In this document: positions 37,335 through 45,437 of the stretch, piece by piece
Layout: the number at the start of each line of letters is the position of its first letter
How positions within the stretch are numbered: the stretch's first letter is position 1
DNA from: Chloroflexota bacterium
Lineage (GTDB): Bacteria > Chloroflexota > Anaerolineae > Aggregatilineales > Phototrophicaceae
Length of the DNA: 64,000 nucleotides
Assembly (NCBI GenBank): GCA_026707225.1
Contig: JAPOXG010000001.1
Location: forward strand, 65,201-129,200
Reading direction: 5' to 3'
Notes under the pieces: model-generated
What the model saw: only the letters and a program-made list of their open reading frames with translations
Databases searched by the model: none
Told to the model about the DNA's origin: nothing
Position numbers and translations under genes: made by a program

Positions 37335-38435
37335 ATGCCGCCGCCAACCCTGTCGCTGCGCCAACTCAATCGCACGCTGCTTGCGCGGCAGCTTTTGTTG
37401 CAGCGGCAGAATCTCGATTGCGCGGGGGCAATTGAAGCCTTGGGCGGCATGCAATCGCAGATTCCCAACCCGCCCTACATCGGTCTGTGGACGCGGTTAA
37501 GCGGATTCAGCAAGCCGCAGCTTACAGCGGCGCTGGAAACGCGGGCGGTGGCTCGGGCGCCCTGGATTCGCTCAACCTTGCACCTGGTGACGGCCGACGA
37601 TCACCAGCGCTTCCAAGCTGTCATCCAGCCGGCGCTGGCGCGGGGCTTGCGCTCGTTCTTCGGCGCGCGCGCCAAAGGACTCGATATCGAGCGGCTCATC
37701 GCCATCGCCAAACCCTACCTGGAGGCGAAGGAGCCCGCGATTGGCGAGTTGCGCGACAAGCTGCAAGAACACCAGCCAGATGAAGACAAGCAGGCGATGG
37801 CCTACGCTGTGCGCAGCTACCTGCCTCTGGTGCAGGTCCCGCCAAGCGGCGCCTGGGGCCTGGGCACGCGCGCGACATATACAACCGCCGAAAGCTGGCT
37901 GGGCGCGGCGGCGCCCTCCGATCTGGCGGCGCTGTTCCGGCGGTATCTGGCTGCTTTCGGTCCGGCCGATGTGATGGACTTTCAAACCTGGACCGGCATG
38001 ACGAGCCTGAAATCGCGACTGCGTGAGGCGCTGTCGACGCTCGTCGTTTATCGTGATGAATCGGGCCGGGCGCTCTATGATTTGCCCGATCAGCCCACCC
38101 TCGATGAAGACCTGCCAGCGCCGATCCGGTTCTTGCCCGAATACGACAATATTCTGATTGGGCACAAAGATCGCCGCCGCATACTGCCGGAAGCGCATCG
38201 AAGGAAGGTCTTCGTTTCGGCCGGTCGTGTGCTCGGATCAGTCATCATCGACGGATTTGTCGCCGCCATCTGGAAGGTCGAGCGAGAAAAAGAGCGGGTG
38301 ACCCTGCGGGTGACGCTATTCGAGGAGCGGACGGCGGACGTCCTGGAGAAGATTGAAGTGGAAGGGCTGGCTTTGGCGCGCTTCATCGAAGAGGACGCGG
38401 CAGCGCATCGCGTGGAATTCACGGGGCCTGCCTGA
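37335..38435 (+). CDS. Winged-helix DNA-binding domain protein (HTH_42/YcaQ-like)
   Basis: The 366-residue product matches the family of winged-helix DNA-binding proteins with LARQLLLQR, AIEALGGMQSQIPNPPYIGLW (about residues 34-54), RAPWIRSTLHLVTADD, and LPEYDNILIGHKDRRRILPE (about residue 268) as the conserved block. YcaQ/AlkX relatives are DNA glycosylases that act on crosslinks and alkylated bases; this shorter group is often annotated only as winged helix. Catalytic identity cannot be settled by eye. The ATG at 37335 (MPPPTLSL) is preferred over an upstream start at 37302. Confidence 0.85.
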   Translation: MPPPTLSLRQLNRTLLARQLLLQRQNLDCAGAIEALGGMQSQIPNPPYIGLWTRLSGFSKPQLTAALETRAVARAPWIRSTLHLVTADDHQRFQAVIQPALARGLRSFFGARAKGLDIERLIAIAKPYLEAKEPAIGELRDKLQEHQPDEDKQAMAYAVRSYLPLVQVPPSGAWGLGTRATYTTAESWLGAAAPSDLAALFRRYLAAFGPADVMDFQTWTGMTSLKSRLREALSTLVVYRDESGRALYDLPDQPTLDEDLPAPIRFLPEYDNILIGHKDRRRILPEAHRRKVFVSAGRVLGSVIIDGFVAAIWKVEREKERVTLRVTLFEERTADVLEKIEVEGLALARFIEEDAAAHRVEFTGPA

Positions 38436-38685
38436 GGCGACGCGGCGCGCTCTATACCGCCGGGCGTTTCGGTGGTAGCCTTTCCCCCAAGAGAATGTTG
38501 GGCAGCGGCGAAGGACTACGTCAAGAGAGCCATGGCAGCGGCATCCAAAATCAGCGTCTTGCGCGGCATGCGGGATGTGTATCGCGCGCGACCGGCAGCC
38601 ATCCCGCGCGAGACGGGCCGCCAACTGGAATAGAAGGTGGCTTTTGGCGACTTGCCGCGGCGAGTCGAGGAGATATTGAATACAA

Positions 38686-39774
38686 ATGACTGACTCAATG
38701 TCGCCGGATTGTCTTGTTGTTGCCTTGCCGAGCAAAGGGCGTATGGGGGATGCAGCCGACCAGTTTCTTGGTCGAGCCGGTCTGCAGATTTACAAGGCAA
38801 ACCAACGGCAATATACAGCGACCATTCCCAATTTACCTGCTGCGGATGTCGTCTATCAGCGCCCGCGCGATATCGTTAGCAGAGTGGCGGAAGGGTTGGC
38901 TGATATCGGCGTCACTGGTTTGGATAACGTATTGGAGTACGGCGAAGATTCGGCCGATATCATGGTGATTGACCGGCTCGGCTTTGGCAAATGCGAATTG
39001 CTGCTGGCGGCGCCGGATTCTTGGACTAACGTGGCCTCGATCGCCGATCTGGCCGATTTGAGCCTGCGCCATCAAGAACGCGGGGCGCCGCTGCGCATCG
39101 CGACGAAATACAGCAATCTGGTCAAGAGTTTCATGTATCGCCAAGGGATTTCGCATTTTCTGCTGGTGCATGCCGAGGGGGCGATGGAAGCGGCGCCGCG
39201 CATGGGCTACGCGGATTTGATCGCCGATTTGTCGGAGACGGGCACGACCCTGCGCGAAAATCATCTGCGTCCGATCGATGGGGGCACGATCGTAGCCTCG
39301 GAGGCGGTCTTGATTGGCAATCGCCGGACGATGCGACAGTCGCCGCCCAAGCTGGAAACGCTGCGGGAAATGCTCGAGCTCATTGAAGCGCATCGGCGGG
39401 CGCGTCAATTTGTATCGCTGCGCGCGAACATCAGCGGCGAATCGGTGGCTGATGTGCAGGGGCGCATCCTGGCCAACCCGGCGCTTAGCGGCACCAAGGG
39501 GCCGGGGGTTGTGGCGGTCGCCAGCCCGCCGGGCACTGATCAGCGTTGGTTCGAGACCACGCTATTGGTGCAGTCCGATCTGATTCACAAGACGATGCAG
39601 CACCTGCGTGATTTAGGCGGGACCGACATCATAGTGACGCGCCCCAATTATGTCTTTGACCAAACGTCGGAGACTTATGACCGCTTCGAGCGACTGCTGC
39701 ATTCCAAGGAAGGAACTATCGGATCGATGTTGGGGCGACTCGGTGAGTCGCCCGCAGGATATTATTGGTCTTAG
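38686..39774 (+). CDS. hisG: ATP phosphoribosyltransferase, long form
   Basis: The 362-residue protein has the HisG catalytic domains: LVVALPSKGRMGDAADQFLGRAG, VVYQRPRDIVSRVAEGLADIGVTGLD (binding region), ATKYSNLVKSFMY, and the PRPP loop DLIADLSETGTTLRENHL (about residue 182). A C-terminal extension (about residues 240-362) resembles the regulatory ACT-like domain that gives histidine feedback inhibition in HisG-long enzymes. It catalyses the first step of histidine synthesis. No other his genes are in the window. The 250-base upstream region has no recognised riboswitch. Confidence 0.92.
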   Translation: MTDSMSPDCLVVALPSKGRMGDAADQFLGRAGLQIYKANQRQYTATIPNLPAADVVYQRPRDIVSRVAEGLADIGVTGLDNVLEYGEDSADIMVIDRLGFGKCELLLAAPDSWTNVASIADLADLSLRHQERGAPLRIATKYSNLVKSFMYRQGISHFLLVHAEGAMEAAPRMGYADLIADLSETGTTLRENHLRPIDGGTIVASEAVLIGNRRTMRQSPPKLETLREMLELIEAHRRARQFVSLRANISGESVADVQGRILANPALSGTKGPGVVAVASPPGTDQRWFETTLLVQSDLIHKTMQHLRDLGGTDIIVTRPNYVFDQTSETYDRFERLLHSKEGTIGSMLGRLGESPAGYYWS

Positions 39775-39793
39775 CAGTCTTGCAGGGGCGAGT

Positions 39794-40636
39794 ATGAGCG
39801 CTATTGGCATCATCAATCCGGGCGCGATGGGCATATCGATCGCGGCCGCGGCGCGGGCTGGCGGTCACGAAGTCTATTGGGCGTCGGCCGGGCGGGGCGC
39901 TGACACGCGACAGCGGGCCGAGGCGCACTCCTTGCATGAAGTTCAAACTCTCACCGAGCTCTGCGCGGTCTGCGACATTATGCTTTGCGTCTGTCCGCCA
40001 CACGCCGCCGCGTCGGTCGCGTATGCTGTGATCGACGCCGGTTTCAGCGGGCTTTATTGCGATGGGAACGCCATCGCGCCACGGCAAACGCAGCGTATCG
40101 GCGAGCGACTGGCGGCCGCGGGCATCGACTTCGTTGACGGCAGCATCATTGGTCCGCCGGCCTGGGAAGCAGGCAGCACCCGCTTCTATTTGTCCGGTCC
40201 GTCAGCTGCGCAGATCGCCAATCTTTTCGCGGGCTCGCTGGCGGAGGCGGTCGTCATCGGCGCCGAGATTGGCAAGGCGTCGGCGCTGAAGATGGTGTTC
40301 GCGGCGCAGACCAAGGGTTTCACCGCTTTGCTGTCGGCGATTCAGGGGGCGGCCGAACAACTGGGCGTGCGCGCGGATCTGGATCGCGAGTGGGCGCGGC
40401 GGGATCCGGAGGTTGCAGAGCGGCGCGTCAGCCAGGTGCGGGGCGTCACGGGGAAAGCCTGGCGTTTCGCGGGCGAGATGCAAGAGATCGCGGCGACCTT
40501 TGAAGCGGCGGGGATGCCGCCGGGTTTCTTTGAAGCGGCGCATGAAGTTTATCAGCGGATGGCGCGCTTCAAGGACGCGGAGGAACTGCCGGCGCTTGAG
40601 GATGTACTTGTGGCGCTCACTGTTGCCCGCGACTAG
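39794..40636 (+). CDS. NAD(P)-dependent oxidoreductase of the 6-phosphogluconate-dehydrogenase-like superfamily (DUF1932 type)
   Basis: The 280-residue product begins IGIINPGAMGISIAAAARAGGHEVYWA, a glycine-rich cofactor loop. It continues with DIMLCVCPPHAAASVAYA and VDGSIIGPPAWEAGSTRFYLSG (about residue 120), and the lysine-containing helix GKASALKMVFAAQTKGFTALL (about residue 160) of beta-hydroxyacid dehydrogenases. The C-terminal helical domain matches DUF1932. The substrate is unknown. It starts 20 bases after hisG, with a GGGGCGAG ribosome site, and ends three bases from the convergent HAD gene. The frame is open upstream but those residues overlap hisG. Confidence 0.85.
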   Translation: MSAIGIINPGAMGISIAAAARAGGHEVYWASAGRGADTRQRAEAHSLHEVQTLTELCAVCDIMLCVCPPHAAASVAYAVIDAGFSGLYCDGNAIAPRQTQRIGERLAAAGIDFVDGSIIGPPAWEAGSTRFYLSGPSAAQIANLFAGSLAEAVVIGAEIGKASALKMVFAAQTKGFTALLSAIQGAAEQLGVRADLDREWARRDPEVAERRVSQVRGVTGKAWRFAGEMQEIAATFEAAGMPPGFFEAAHEVYQRMARFKDAEELPALEDVLVALTVARD

Positions 40637-40639
40637 ACA

Positions 40640-41419
40640 TCAGAGCGCCGCAATCAACTCCGGCAAGCCGGCGAAGACCCGATCCGGCTGCGCCTCGCTC
40701 TCCTGCAAGCTCGCTTTCGTCTCCACGCCTGTCATCACGAGCGCGGTTTGGATGCCCAAGGCTTGCGCGCCGGCGATATCGGTGCTGATGCGGTCGCCGA
40801 TCATCAGCGTCTCTTCAGGGCGGGCGCCTAGCTGACGAAGCGCGGCGTCGAACATGCCGCGTTCCGGTTTGCCGATAATGGCGGGTGACTGACCGGAGGC
40901 CGCTTCGATCAAGGCGATGATGCTGCCGGCGCCTGGAACCAGACCCGCCGGCGTCGGGAACGAGGGATCCGGATTGGTGCCGATGAAGCGCGCTCCCGCC
41001 CGAATTAGCAGCGTCGCGGTCCGCGCCTTTTCGTAGGTGAGGTCGAAGTCAATGCCGCAGACGACGGCATCGGCGCAAGCGTCTACCAGTTTGAAGCCGG
41101 CATCCGACAAAATGCGCTTTAAGCCAGCGCCGCCCAGGACGTGTATGCGAGCGCCGGCTGAAAAGCGCGTCTGCAAATAGCTGACCGTGGCGGTTCCGCT
41201 GGTGACGATGTGCCGCGGCTGCACGCCGCAGACGCCCATGCTCGCGAGTTTGTCCACATAATCACCCTGTGTGCGGCTGCTGTTGTTGGTGGCGAGCACG
41301 AAATCCAGCTCGCGCTCAAACAGCAGGTCGAAGAGTCGCGTCATGCCGGGCAGGGCTTGCGACCCGCGCCATAAGACGCCGTCCATGTCCGAGATGATGG
41401 CTTTGATCTGCTGTGACAA
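40640..41419 (-). CDS. HAD-IIA phosphatase (NagD-like)
   Basis: The 259-residue protein has all HAD motifs: nucleophile IISDMDGVLWRG (about residues 9-20), motif II VLATNNSSRT, motif III lysine in IIGKPERGMF (about residue 187), and motif IV LMIGDRISTDIAGA (about residue 211). It matches NagD and phosphoglycolate/4-nitrophenyl phosphatases with a C2 cap. It would dephosphorylate small metabolites with Mg2+. It is the last gene in a run of minus-strand genes beginning with dnaB. Confidence 0.93.
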   Translation of the reverse strand: MSQQIKAIISDMDGVLWRGSQALPGMTRLFDLLFERELDFVLATNNSSRTQGDYVDKLASMGVCGVQPRHIVTSGTATVSYLQTRFSAGARIHVLGGAGLKRILSDAGFKLVDACADAVVCGIDFDLTYEKARTATLLIRAGARFIGTNPDPSFPTPAGLVPGAGSIIALIEAASGQSPAIIGKPERGMFDAALRQLGARPEETLMIGDRISTDIAGAQALGIQTALVMTGVETKASLQESEAQPDRVFAGLPELIAAL

Positions 41420-41498
41420 TGCGTGCGTCCTTTCGCCAGCTAAACCGCGAAGTATTCTAGCGCATCTCTTCGATGGCGAAAGGCTGCTGCCGCCGTGC

Positions 41499-42479
41499 TT
41501 ATTTCAGCCGATCCAGCGTACCTTGTTCCAAGGCGTAGAGGCGCTGCCCTTCCTGCGCTTGCAGCAAGCTAGATAGACGTGGATATCCCTGCTCGTATTC
41601 GCGCGACCATTCGATGGCGAAATCACCTTGGCGGATTTCGTCCAAGGTCGCTTCCATTAAGCCTTCCAGTTTCAATTCTTTGAAACGGTGCAAGCGGCTG
41701 AAGATGCCGTATTGCCCGGTCAATGATGACAGGCGCAGCGCGCGCAGCAAGCCCATCTGAGATACGCGCGAGAGATAATCGGTGAACTCGCCGCTGATGA
41801 TCAGATCCAGCATGACCGCTTCCGGTGGATATCCCAATTCCAGCAGCATGGCGGCCGCGGTGGTCATGACGTGGTGAAAGGCGGGCAAGATCGCCTGCTG
41901 CACGAATAGATCCAGTTGGGATTCTTGTTCCATCGAGATTTCGATCGCGCCCGCCTGCAGGCTGCCCATGGCTTTGGCGAGCGCCAACAGGGACTCCAGC
42001 GTGCTGCCGGTCGCGTCTTGCCCGACGCCTACAAAGCTGAAGAAGCCGCTGCCGTCCAGAAAGCGCGAGCGCACAGCCGCTCCGATTGTGCGCGGCGCGA
42101 TCATGCCGACATCGACGAAAGGCGGCGGCTCGACGAAACCGAAGGCGATGTTGTAGCCGCTGGCAAACACCAGCAGATGGCCGCGCTGGAGAAACGGTGA
42201 AATCCGCTCGAGATAGACTTCGGGCGCCACTTCATCCGGCAGGAAGAGCATCAGGATGTGGCAGCGCGGGATCACCTTTTCGATATCTTGCGGCTCAAAG
42301 CCGTCTTCACGCGCGTGATCGCGGGTCTCATCCTCGCGCAGGCCGACAAGGACGCGGATGCTTGAATCGCGCAGATTATTGGCGACGGGTCGGCCCAAGT
42401 TTCCAAAGCCAATGATGCCTACGGTCTTGCCGCTCAAGACATTGAGATTGGCGTCTGTTTCCCGATAGATCGTCGCCAT
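41499..42479 (-). CDS. Ketol-acid-reductoisomerase-like protein with altered active site
   Basis: The 326-residue product aligns along its length with class I IlvC. It has the Rossmann loop KTVGIIGFGNLGRPVANNLRD, VGLRE, and the segment VFASGYNIAF...DVGMIAPRTIGAAVRSRF. In true KARI the catalytic His of the H-G-F/Y-N/S motif is present; here it is Ser. The APKxPGHTVR motif is APRTIGAAVR. Of the D/E metal-ligand pair in DLFGEQ only Asp remains (DLFVQQ), and the E-C-L-H-E block seems deleted. It probably binds NAD(P)H but does not do the KARI reaction. It lies 31 bases after the GNAT gene and may be cotranscribed with replication genes. Confidence 0.8.
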   Translation of the reverse strand: MATIYRETDANLNVLSGKTVGIIGFGNLGRPVANNLRDSSIRVLVGLREDETRDHAREDGFEPQDIEKVIPRCHILMLFLPDEVAPEVYLERISPFLQRGHLLVFASGYNIAFGFVEPPPFVDVGMIAPRTIGAAVRSRFLDGSGFFSFVGVGQDATGSTLESLLALAKAMGSLQAGAIEISMEQESQLDLFVQQAILPAFHHVMTTAAAMLLELGYPPEAVMLDLIISGEFTDYLSRVSQMGLLRALRLSSLTGQYGIFSRLHRFKELKLEGLMEATLDEIRQGDFAIEWSREYEQGYPRLSSLLQAQEGQRLYALEQGTLDRLK

Positions 42480-42510
42480 TGCGTCATCCCGCGATTCTAG
42501 GTTGCGCGCT

Positions 42511-43368
42511 TCAGCGGACTCGCTTGCGCCACAACTCCATATCGTTGCCGTTGCGAAAAAAACCGTAGCGTTCGTAGAGTCGCTGCGAGGGCAGATTGCT
42601 CAACTGCGTATTGACGGAGAGTTCCGTCGTATTCCACTTGCTAAAGTCCAGCAGCAGCTCGTGCATGAGCGCGGAGGCGATTCCCTTGCGTTGATGCGCC
42701 GGGCGCACCGCCAGGCGGGCGAGATGCCCAACGCCCTCTTGGCGCGTGCTCAGCTGATAGGCGATTATCTTGTCATCAAGGGTCGCAACAGTGGCGCTGG
42801 CCGCGCAGCGAATCGCTTGCCAAACATCGTGTTCCGCCAGCTGCCATGGCGCGTCGAAAGCCAGGCGATCAATCTGCATGATGGCTGCGACATCTCGCTG
42901 GTCCGCCCTTCGAATGCGCGCCGCCGCCTTGGGCGACACGGACGGGCGATTGCCGATATGGCTCATCGTAATGATATCGTCTTCGTTGCCGAATCCACGC
43001 TCGCGCAGGTAGGTGGGCAGCCAGTTGGTGATCATGAGAATCACTAAATTGCTTATCCCCAAAGCCGGGCAGCGGGCTTCGGCGGCTTCGCAGAGCTCCC
43101 GCACGACCAAGCCCGGCATCCTGCCATCTCGAATACCGAGCAGGCGAATCCAACTCCAGCCGTCAATTGGCAGCGACAGCCCCAGATAACCGATCAATTG
43201 GTCGCCGTGCCAAGCCAGCCATACATCGCCCATTTCGCCGTCCAGCCATTGGTCGGTTTCATACCAGTCCAGGTGTTTGTGCGCCCACTGACTGTGCCAG
43301 GCGAGATCCAGCAGCGCGCTGCGGTGTCGGCGCTCATAGCCGCTGATCTTCAAGCGCGTGCCCAGCAT
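42511..43368 (-). CDS. Tandem GNAT-like protein with active C-terminal acetyltransferase domain
   Basis: The 285-residue product has two GNAT-like halves. The first (residues 1-140; YLGLSLPIDGWSWIRLLGI, VILMITNWLPTYLRERGFG) lacks a clean acetyl-CoA loop. The second (145-285) has HLARLAVRPAHQRKGIASALMHELL with R/Q-x-x-G-x-A and the terminal LPSQRLYERYGFFRNGN typical of RimI-like enzymes. It should acetylate an amine, possibly a protein N-terminus. Its ATG overlaps the TGA of the helicase loader gene (TGATG), so translation is coupled to the replication genes. Confidence 0.85.
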   Translation of the reverse strand: MLGTRLKISGYERRHRSALLDLAWHSQWAHKHLDWYETDQWLDGEMGDVWLAWHGDQLIGYLGLSLPIDGWSWIRLLGIRDGRMPGLVVRELCEAAEARCPALGISNLVILMITNWLPTYLRERGFGNEDDIITMSHIGNRPSVSPKAAARIRRADQRDVAAIMQIDRLAFDAPWQLAEHDVWQAIRCAASATVATLDDKIIAYQLSTRQEGVGHLARLAVRPAHQRKGIASALMHELLLDFSKWNTTELSVNTQLSNLPSQRLYERYGFFRNGNDMELWRKRVR

Positions 43369-44801
43369 CAGGACTGCGTCTTCATCCGTTTGACGTAACT
43401 GCCGACCGGGTCCAGGTCAAACCATTTGCAGAGCCGCCGATCAAACAGACGAGTGGCGAGACGGGGCGAGTCATCCTCAATCATCTGTCTGGTTTCGGAT
43501 GACGTGAAGACCGTTGGGCGCTTGGAGAGATAGCGGTAGTCGATGATTTGAAACAGTTTTTCCTTGGACCAGGACGTCGCGTTTGTCAGGCTCAGGTCGT
43601 CCAGAATCAATATCGGAATGCCGAGAATATCCTGGAAGCGCTTATCGAAGCGCGAACGGGACTGAGGATCAAAGGCTTGTCTCAGATAGTCCAGCAAATC
43701 TGGCGCGGTGGTAAACATGACATCCTTGCCGCGTTCATTAAGATCATTGGCGATGGACGCGGCCAAGTGCGTCTTGCCCGATCCATAGTCGCCCATGAAG
43801 CAAAGCCAGCCGCGTGGATCCTGCGCCCATGTTCTCGCCATGCGCAGCGCGGTTTTCAAATTGGCTTGCTCATCACTGTCCAAGCTGTCTATCGAAAAAG
43901 TATCGAAGCGCATTTCCTGGTAAAGCCGCAAATCGTTGAAACGCATGTCGAGCGACTGAGTGCGGGCGACTCGGCGATAATCTGGCGCATTGATCCTGAT
44001 GTGCTTGACGATTTCGCCCTGCATCATGCGGCTGCTGATGCGCGGGTCGAGGTCGTCAAAGGGCGTGTTGGTGGTTACCACTGTCGGCAGGCGATTGACA
44101 TGGCGGAAGTTCAGCAGCTGGAAGAGCTTTTCCTTCGCCCAGCCGCTAGGATTCTCTACGCCCAGGTCATCGAGCACCATTAGCGGCACGTTGCGAATGC
44201 GCTCGAAATAGGCGTCAAAGGAGGCTTCGGATTCGGGACCGAAAGTGGCGCGCAACAGGTCGAGAAGATCGGGCGCGGTGATGAAAATGACCCGCTCGCC
44301 ATAGAGCTCCAGCCGCGTGTTGGCGATGGCAACCGCCAGGTGAGTCTTGCCGCAGCCGTAGGGACCTTCGTATACGATCCAGCCGATGGGGTCTTCCGCA
44401 TAGCCTTCAGCCACCGATTTCGCATTGTAGAGGGAGGTTACGCTGTTTGGCGTATAGCTTCCGCCGAGATGGCTGACCCTGAAGTTTTCGAAGGTCTTGT
44501 CGCGGTAGCCGTCAAGATTGCCGAAGCGACGCAGGCGTTCGTGCATTTCCCGGTCGTCTTCGACGGGATGATTGGGGCAGCGCTGAAAGCGGCCGAAGCG
44601 CGGATCGGTCAGCGGAACGTCGAGCGTATAGACGCCTTTGCCATCGCAGAGCGGGCAGGGCAGGTCGCGATTTTCCGGATCGTAGCAAACGAAGTCAATT
44701 GCGTGTTCAGGTTCTTCATTCGCCCGGAGGCTTGATGTTGGCGTTCCGTTATCTTGACCGGTCAGGTTTGCGTCGTCCAAGGCGTCGCCCAGGTTTCTCA
44801 C
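43368..44801 (-). CDS. Tandem AAA+ helicase loader, DnaI/DnaC type
   Basis: The start is set at GTG 44801, with AGGA upstream, giving 477 residues. An N-terminal zinc-binding stretch has CPLCDGKG and RCPNH (about residues 47-80). Two complete DnaC/DnaI-type ATPase modules follow. Module 1 has Walker A YEGPYGCGKTHLAVAIAN (about 145-163) and Walker B VPLMVLDDLG. Module 2 has MGDYGSGKTHLAASIAND and IPILILDDLS, with the same PDLLDYLR helix. Loaders normally carry one module and act as hexamers; here two are fused. It lies directly downstream of dnaB and dnaD, so a role in loading DnaB on DNA is likely. Confidence 0.88.
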   Translation of the reverse strand: MRNLGDALDDANLTGQDNGTPTSSLRANEEPEHAIDFVCYDPENRDLPCPLCDGKGVYTLDVPLTDPRFGRFQRCPNHPVEDDREMHERLRRFGNLDGYRDKTFENFRVSHLGGSYTPNSVTSLYNAKSVAEGYAEDPIGWIVYEGPYGCGKTHLAVAIANTRLELYGERVIFITAPDLLDLLRATFGPESEASFDAYFERIRNVPLMVLDDLGVENPSGWAKEKLFQLLNFRHVNRLPTVVTTNTPFDDLDPRISSRMMQGEIVKHIRINAPDYRRVARTQSLDMRFNDLRLYQEMRFDTFSIDSLDSDEQANLKTALRMARTWAQDPRGWLCFMGDYGSGKTHLAASIANDLNERGKDVMFTTAPDLLDYLRQAFDPQSRSRFDKRFQDILGIPILILDDLSLTNATSWSKEKLFQIIDYRYLSKRPTVFTSSETRQMIEDDSPRLATRLFDRRLCKWFDLDPVGSYVKRMKTQS

Positions 44802-45432
44802 GGCCCCGTCCTTCCTGCTGCCATCTCTCGAGTATCGCTCGGATATAACGCCAATTCCGCTTGTTGCCTTCGACCGCCAGGCGCATCGCATCTTCGATCC
44901 AGCCGGGCGGATAAGCCTCCTCAGCCTCCTTGAGCGCATCGACGACCATTGGTGTCAAGACGCCGATATTGTCTTCGTAGAGACCGAAAATCGAGGGCCG
45001 CGGCGGCAGAAGCTCGATCTCGCCATGCGCGGAGGGGCGCCACTCGCCCGCCAGTATCCGCTGCTGCAGCGCTTTGCCGGCGGCGTCGGCGCAGGTGTAG
45101 TAGCTTTTCGCCTCGCCTTTGACATGCGCTTCCAACATGAGCAGCGTCCCGCGAGCCAGCATCTTGTCCAGCCCGCGCCGCAGCGCCTCCCGCGCGGTCA
45201 GGGACTTGTCAATGACGGCGAGCCCGCGCATGAGCGGCTCGTCGGCAAGGAACTCGTCAAAGCGCAGCAGGCGGTAATCGCCCTCCTTTTGCTGGAGCGC
45301 CGCAAGGCAGAATATTGTCAACTTGAGCTCGGCAAGATCGTCAATCGCTGGCAAAAGCTGGCTAAATAAATAGGCCGGCAGCGAGACCGGCTCTTTACTA
45401 TGAACGAGATATTTGCCGTTCTTCGCAGCCAT
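44749..45432 (-). CDS. dnaD: DnaD-domain primosomal protein
   Basis: From the ATG at 45432, with GGA ten bases upstream, the product is 227 residues. It has an N-terminal winged-helix-like region (PVSLPAYLFSQLLPAIDDLAE, AALQQKEGDYRLLRFDEFL) and a C-terminal DnaD domain: IFGLYEDNIGVLTPMVVD with the Y-x-x-x-I-G motif (about residues 148-165), and NKRNWRYIRAILERWQQEG with W-x-Y-I. The tail is highly basic and disordered (RRLGRRKPDRSR). DnaD proteins help remodel DNA and recruit helicase loader and DnaB. The 3' end overlaps the loader gene by about 53 bases. Confidence 0.85.
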   Translation of the reverse strand: MAAKNGKYLVHSKEPVSLPAYLFSQLLPAIDDLAELKLTIFCLAALQQKEGDYRLLRFDEFLADEPLMRGLAVIDKSLTAREALRRGLDKMLARGTLLMLEAHVKGEAKSYYTCADAAGKALQQRILAGEWRPSAHGEIELLPPRPSIFGLYEDNIGVLTPMVVDALKEAEEAYPPGWIEDAMRLAVEGNKRNWRYIRAILERWQQEGRGREKPGRRLGRRKPDRSR

Positions 45433-45437
45433 GCGAC

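Noticed and set aside
38436..38685. Possible T-box riboswitch upstream of hisG (AGAGAGCC and AAGGTGGC words)
   Set aside because: The conserved T-box sequence GGGUGGNACCGCG is not present in one block, the UGGC would pair with a discriminator G rather than the C of tRNA-His, and no specifier loop or terminator could be placed.
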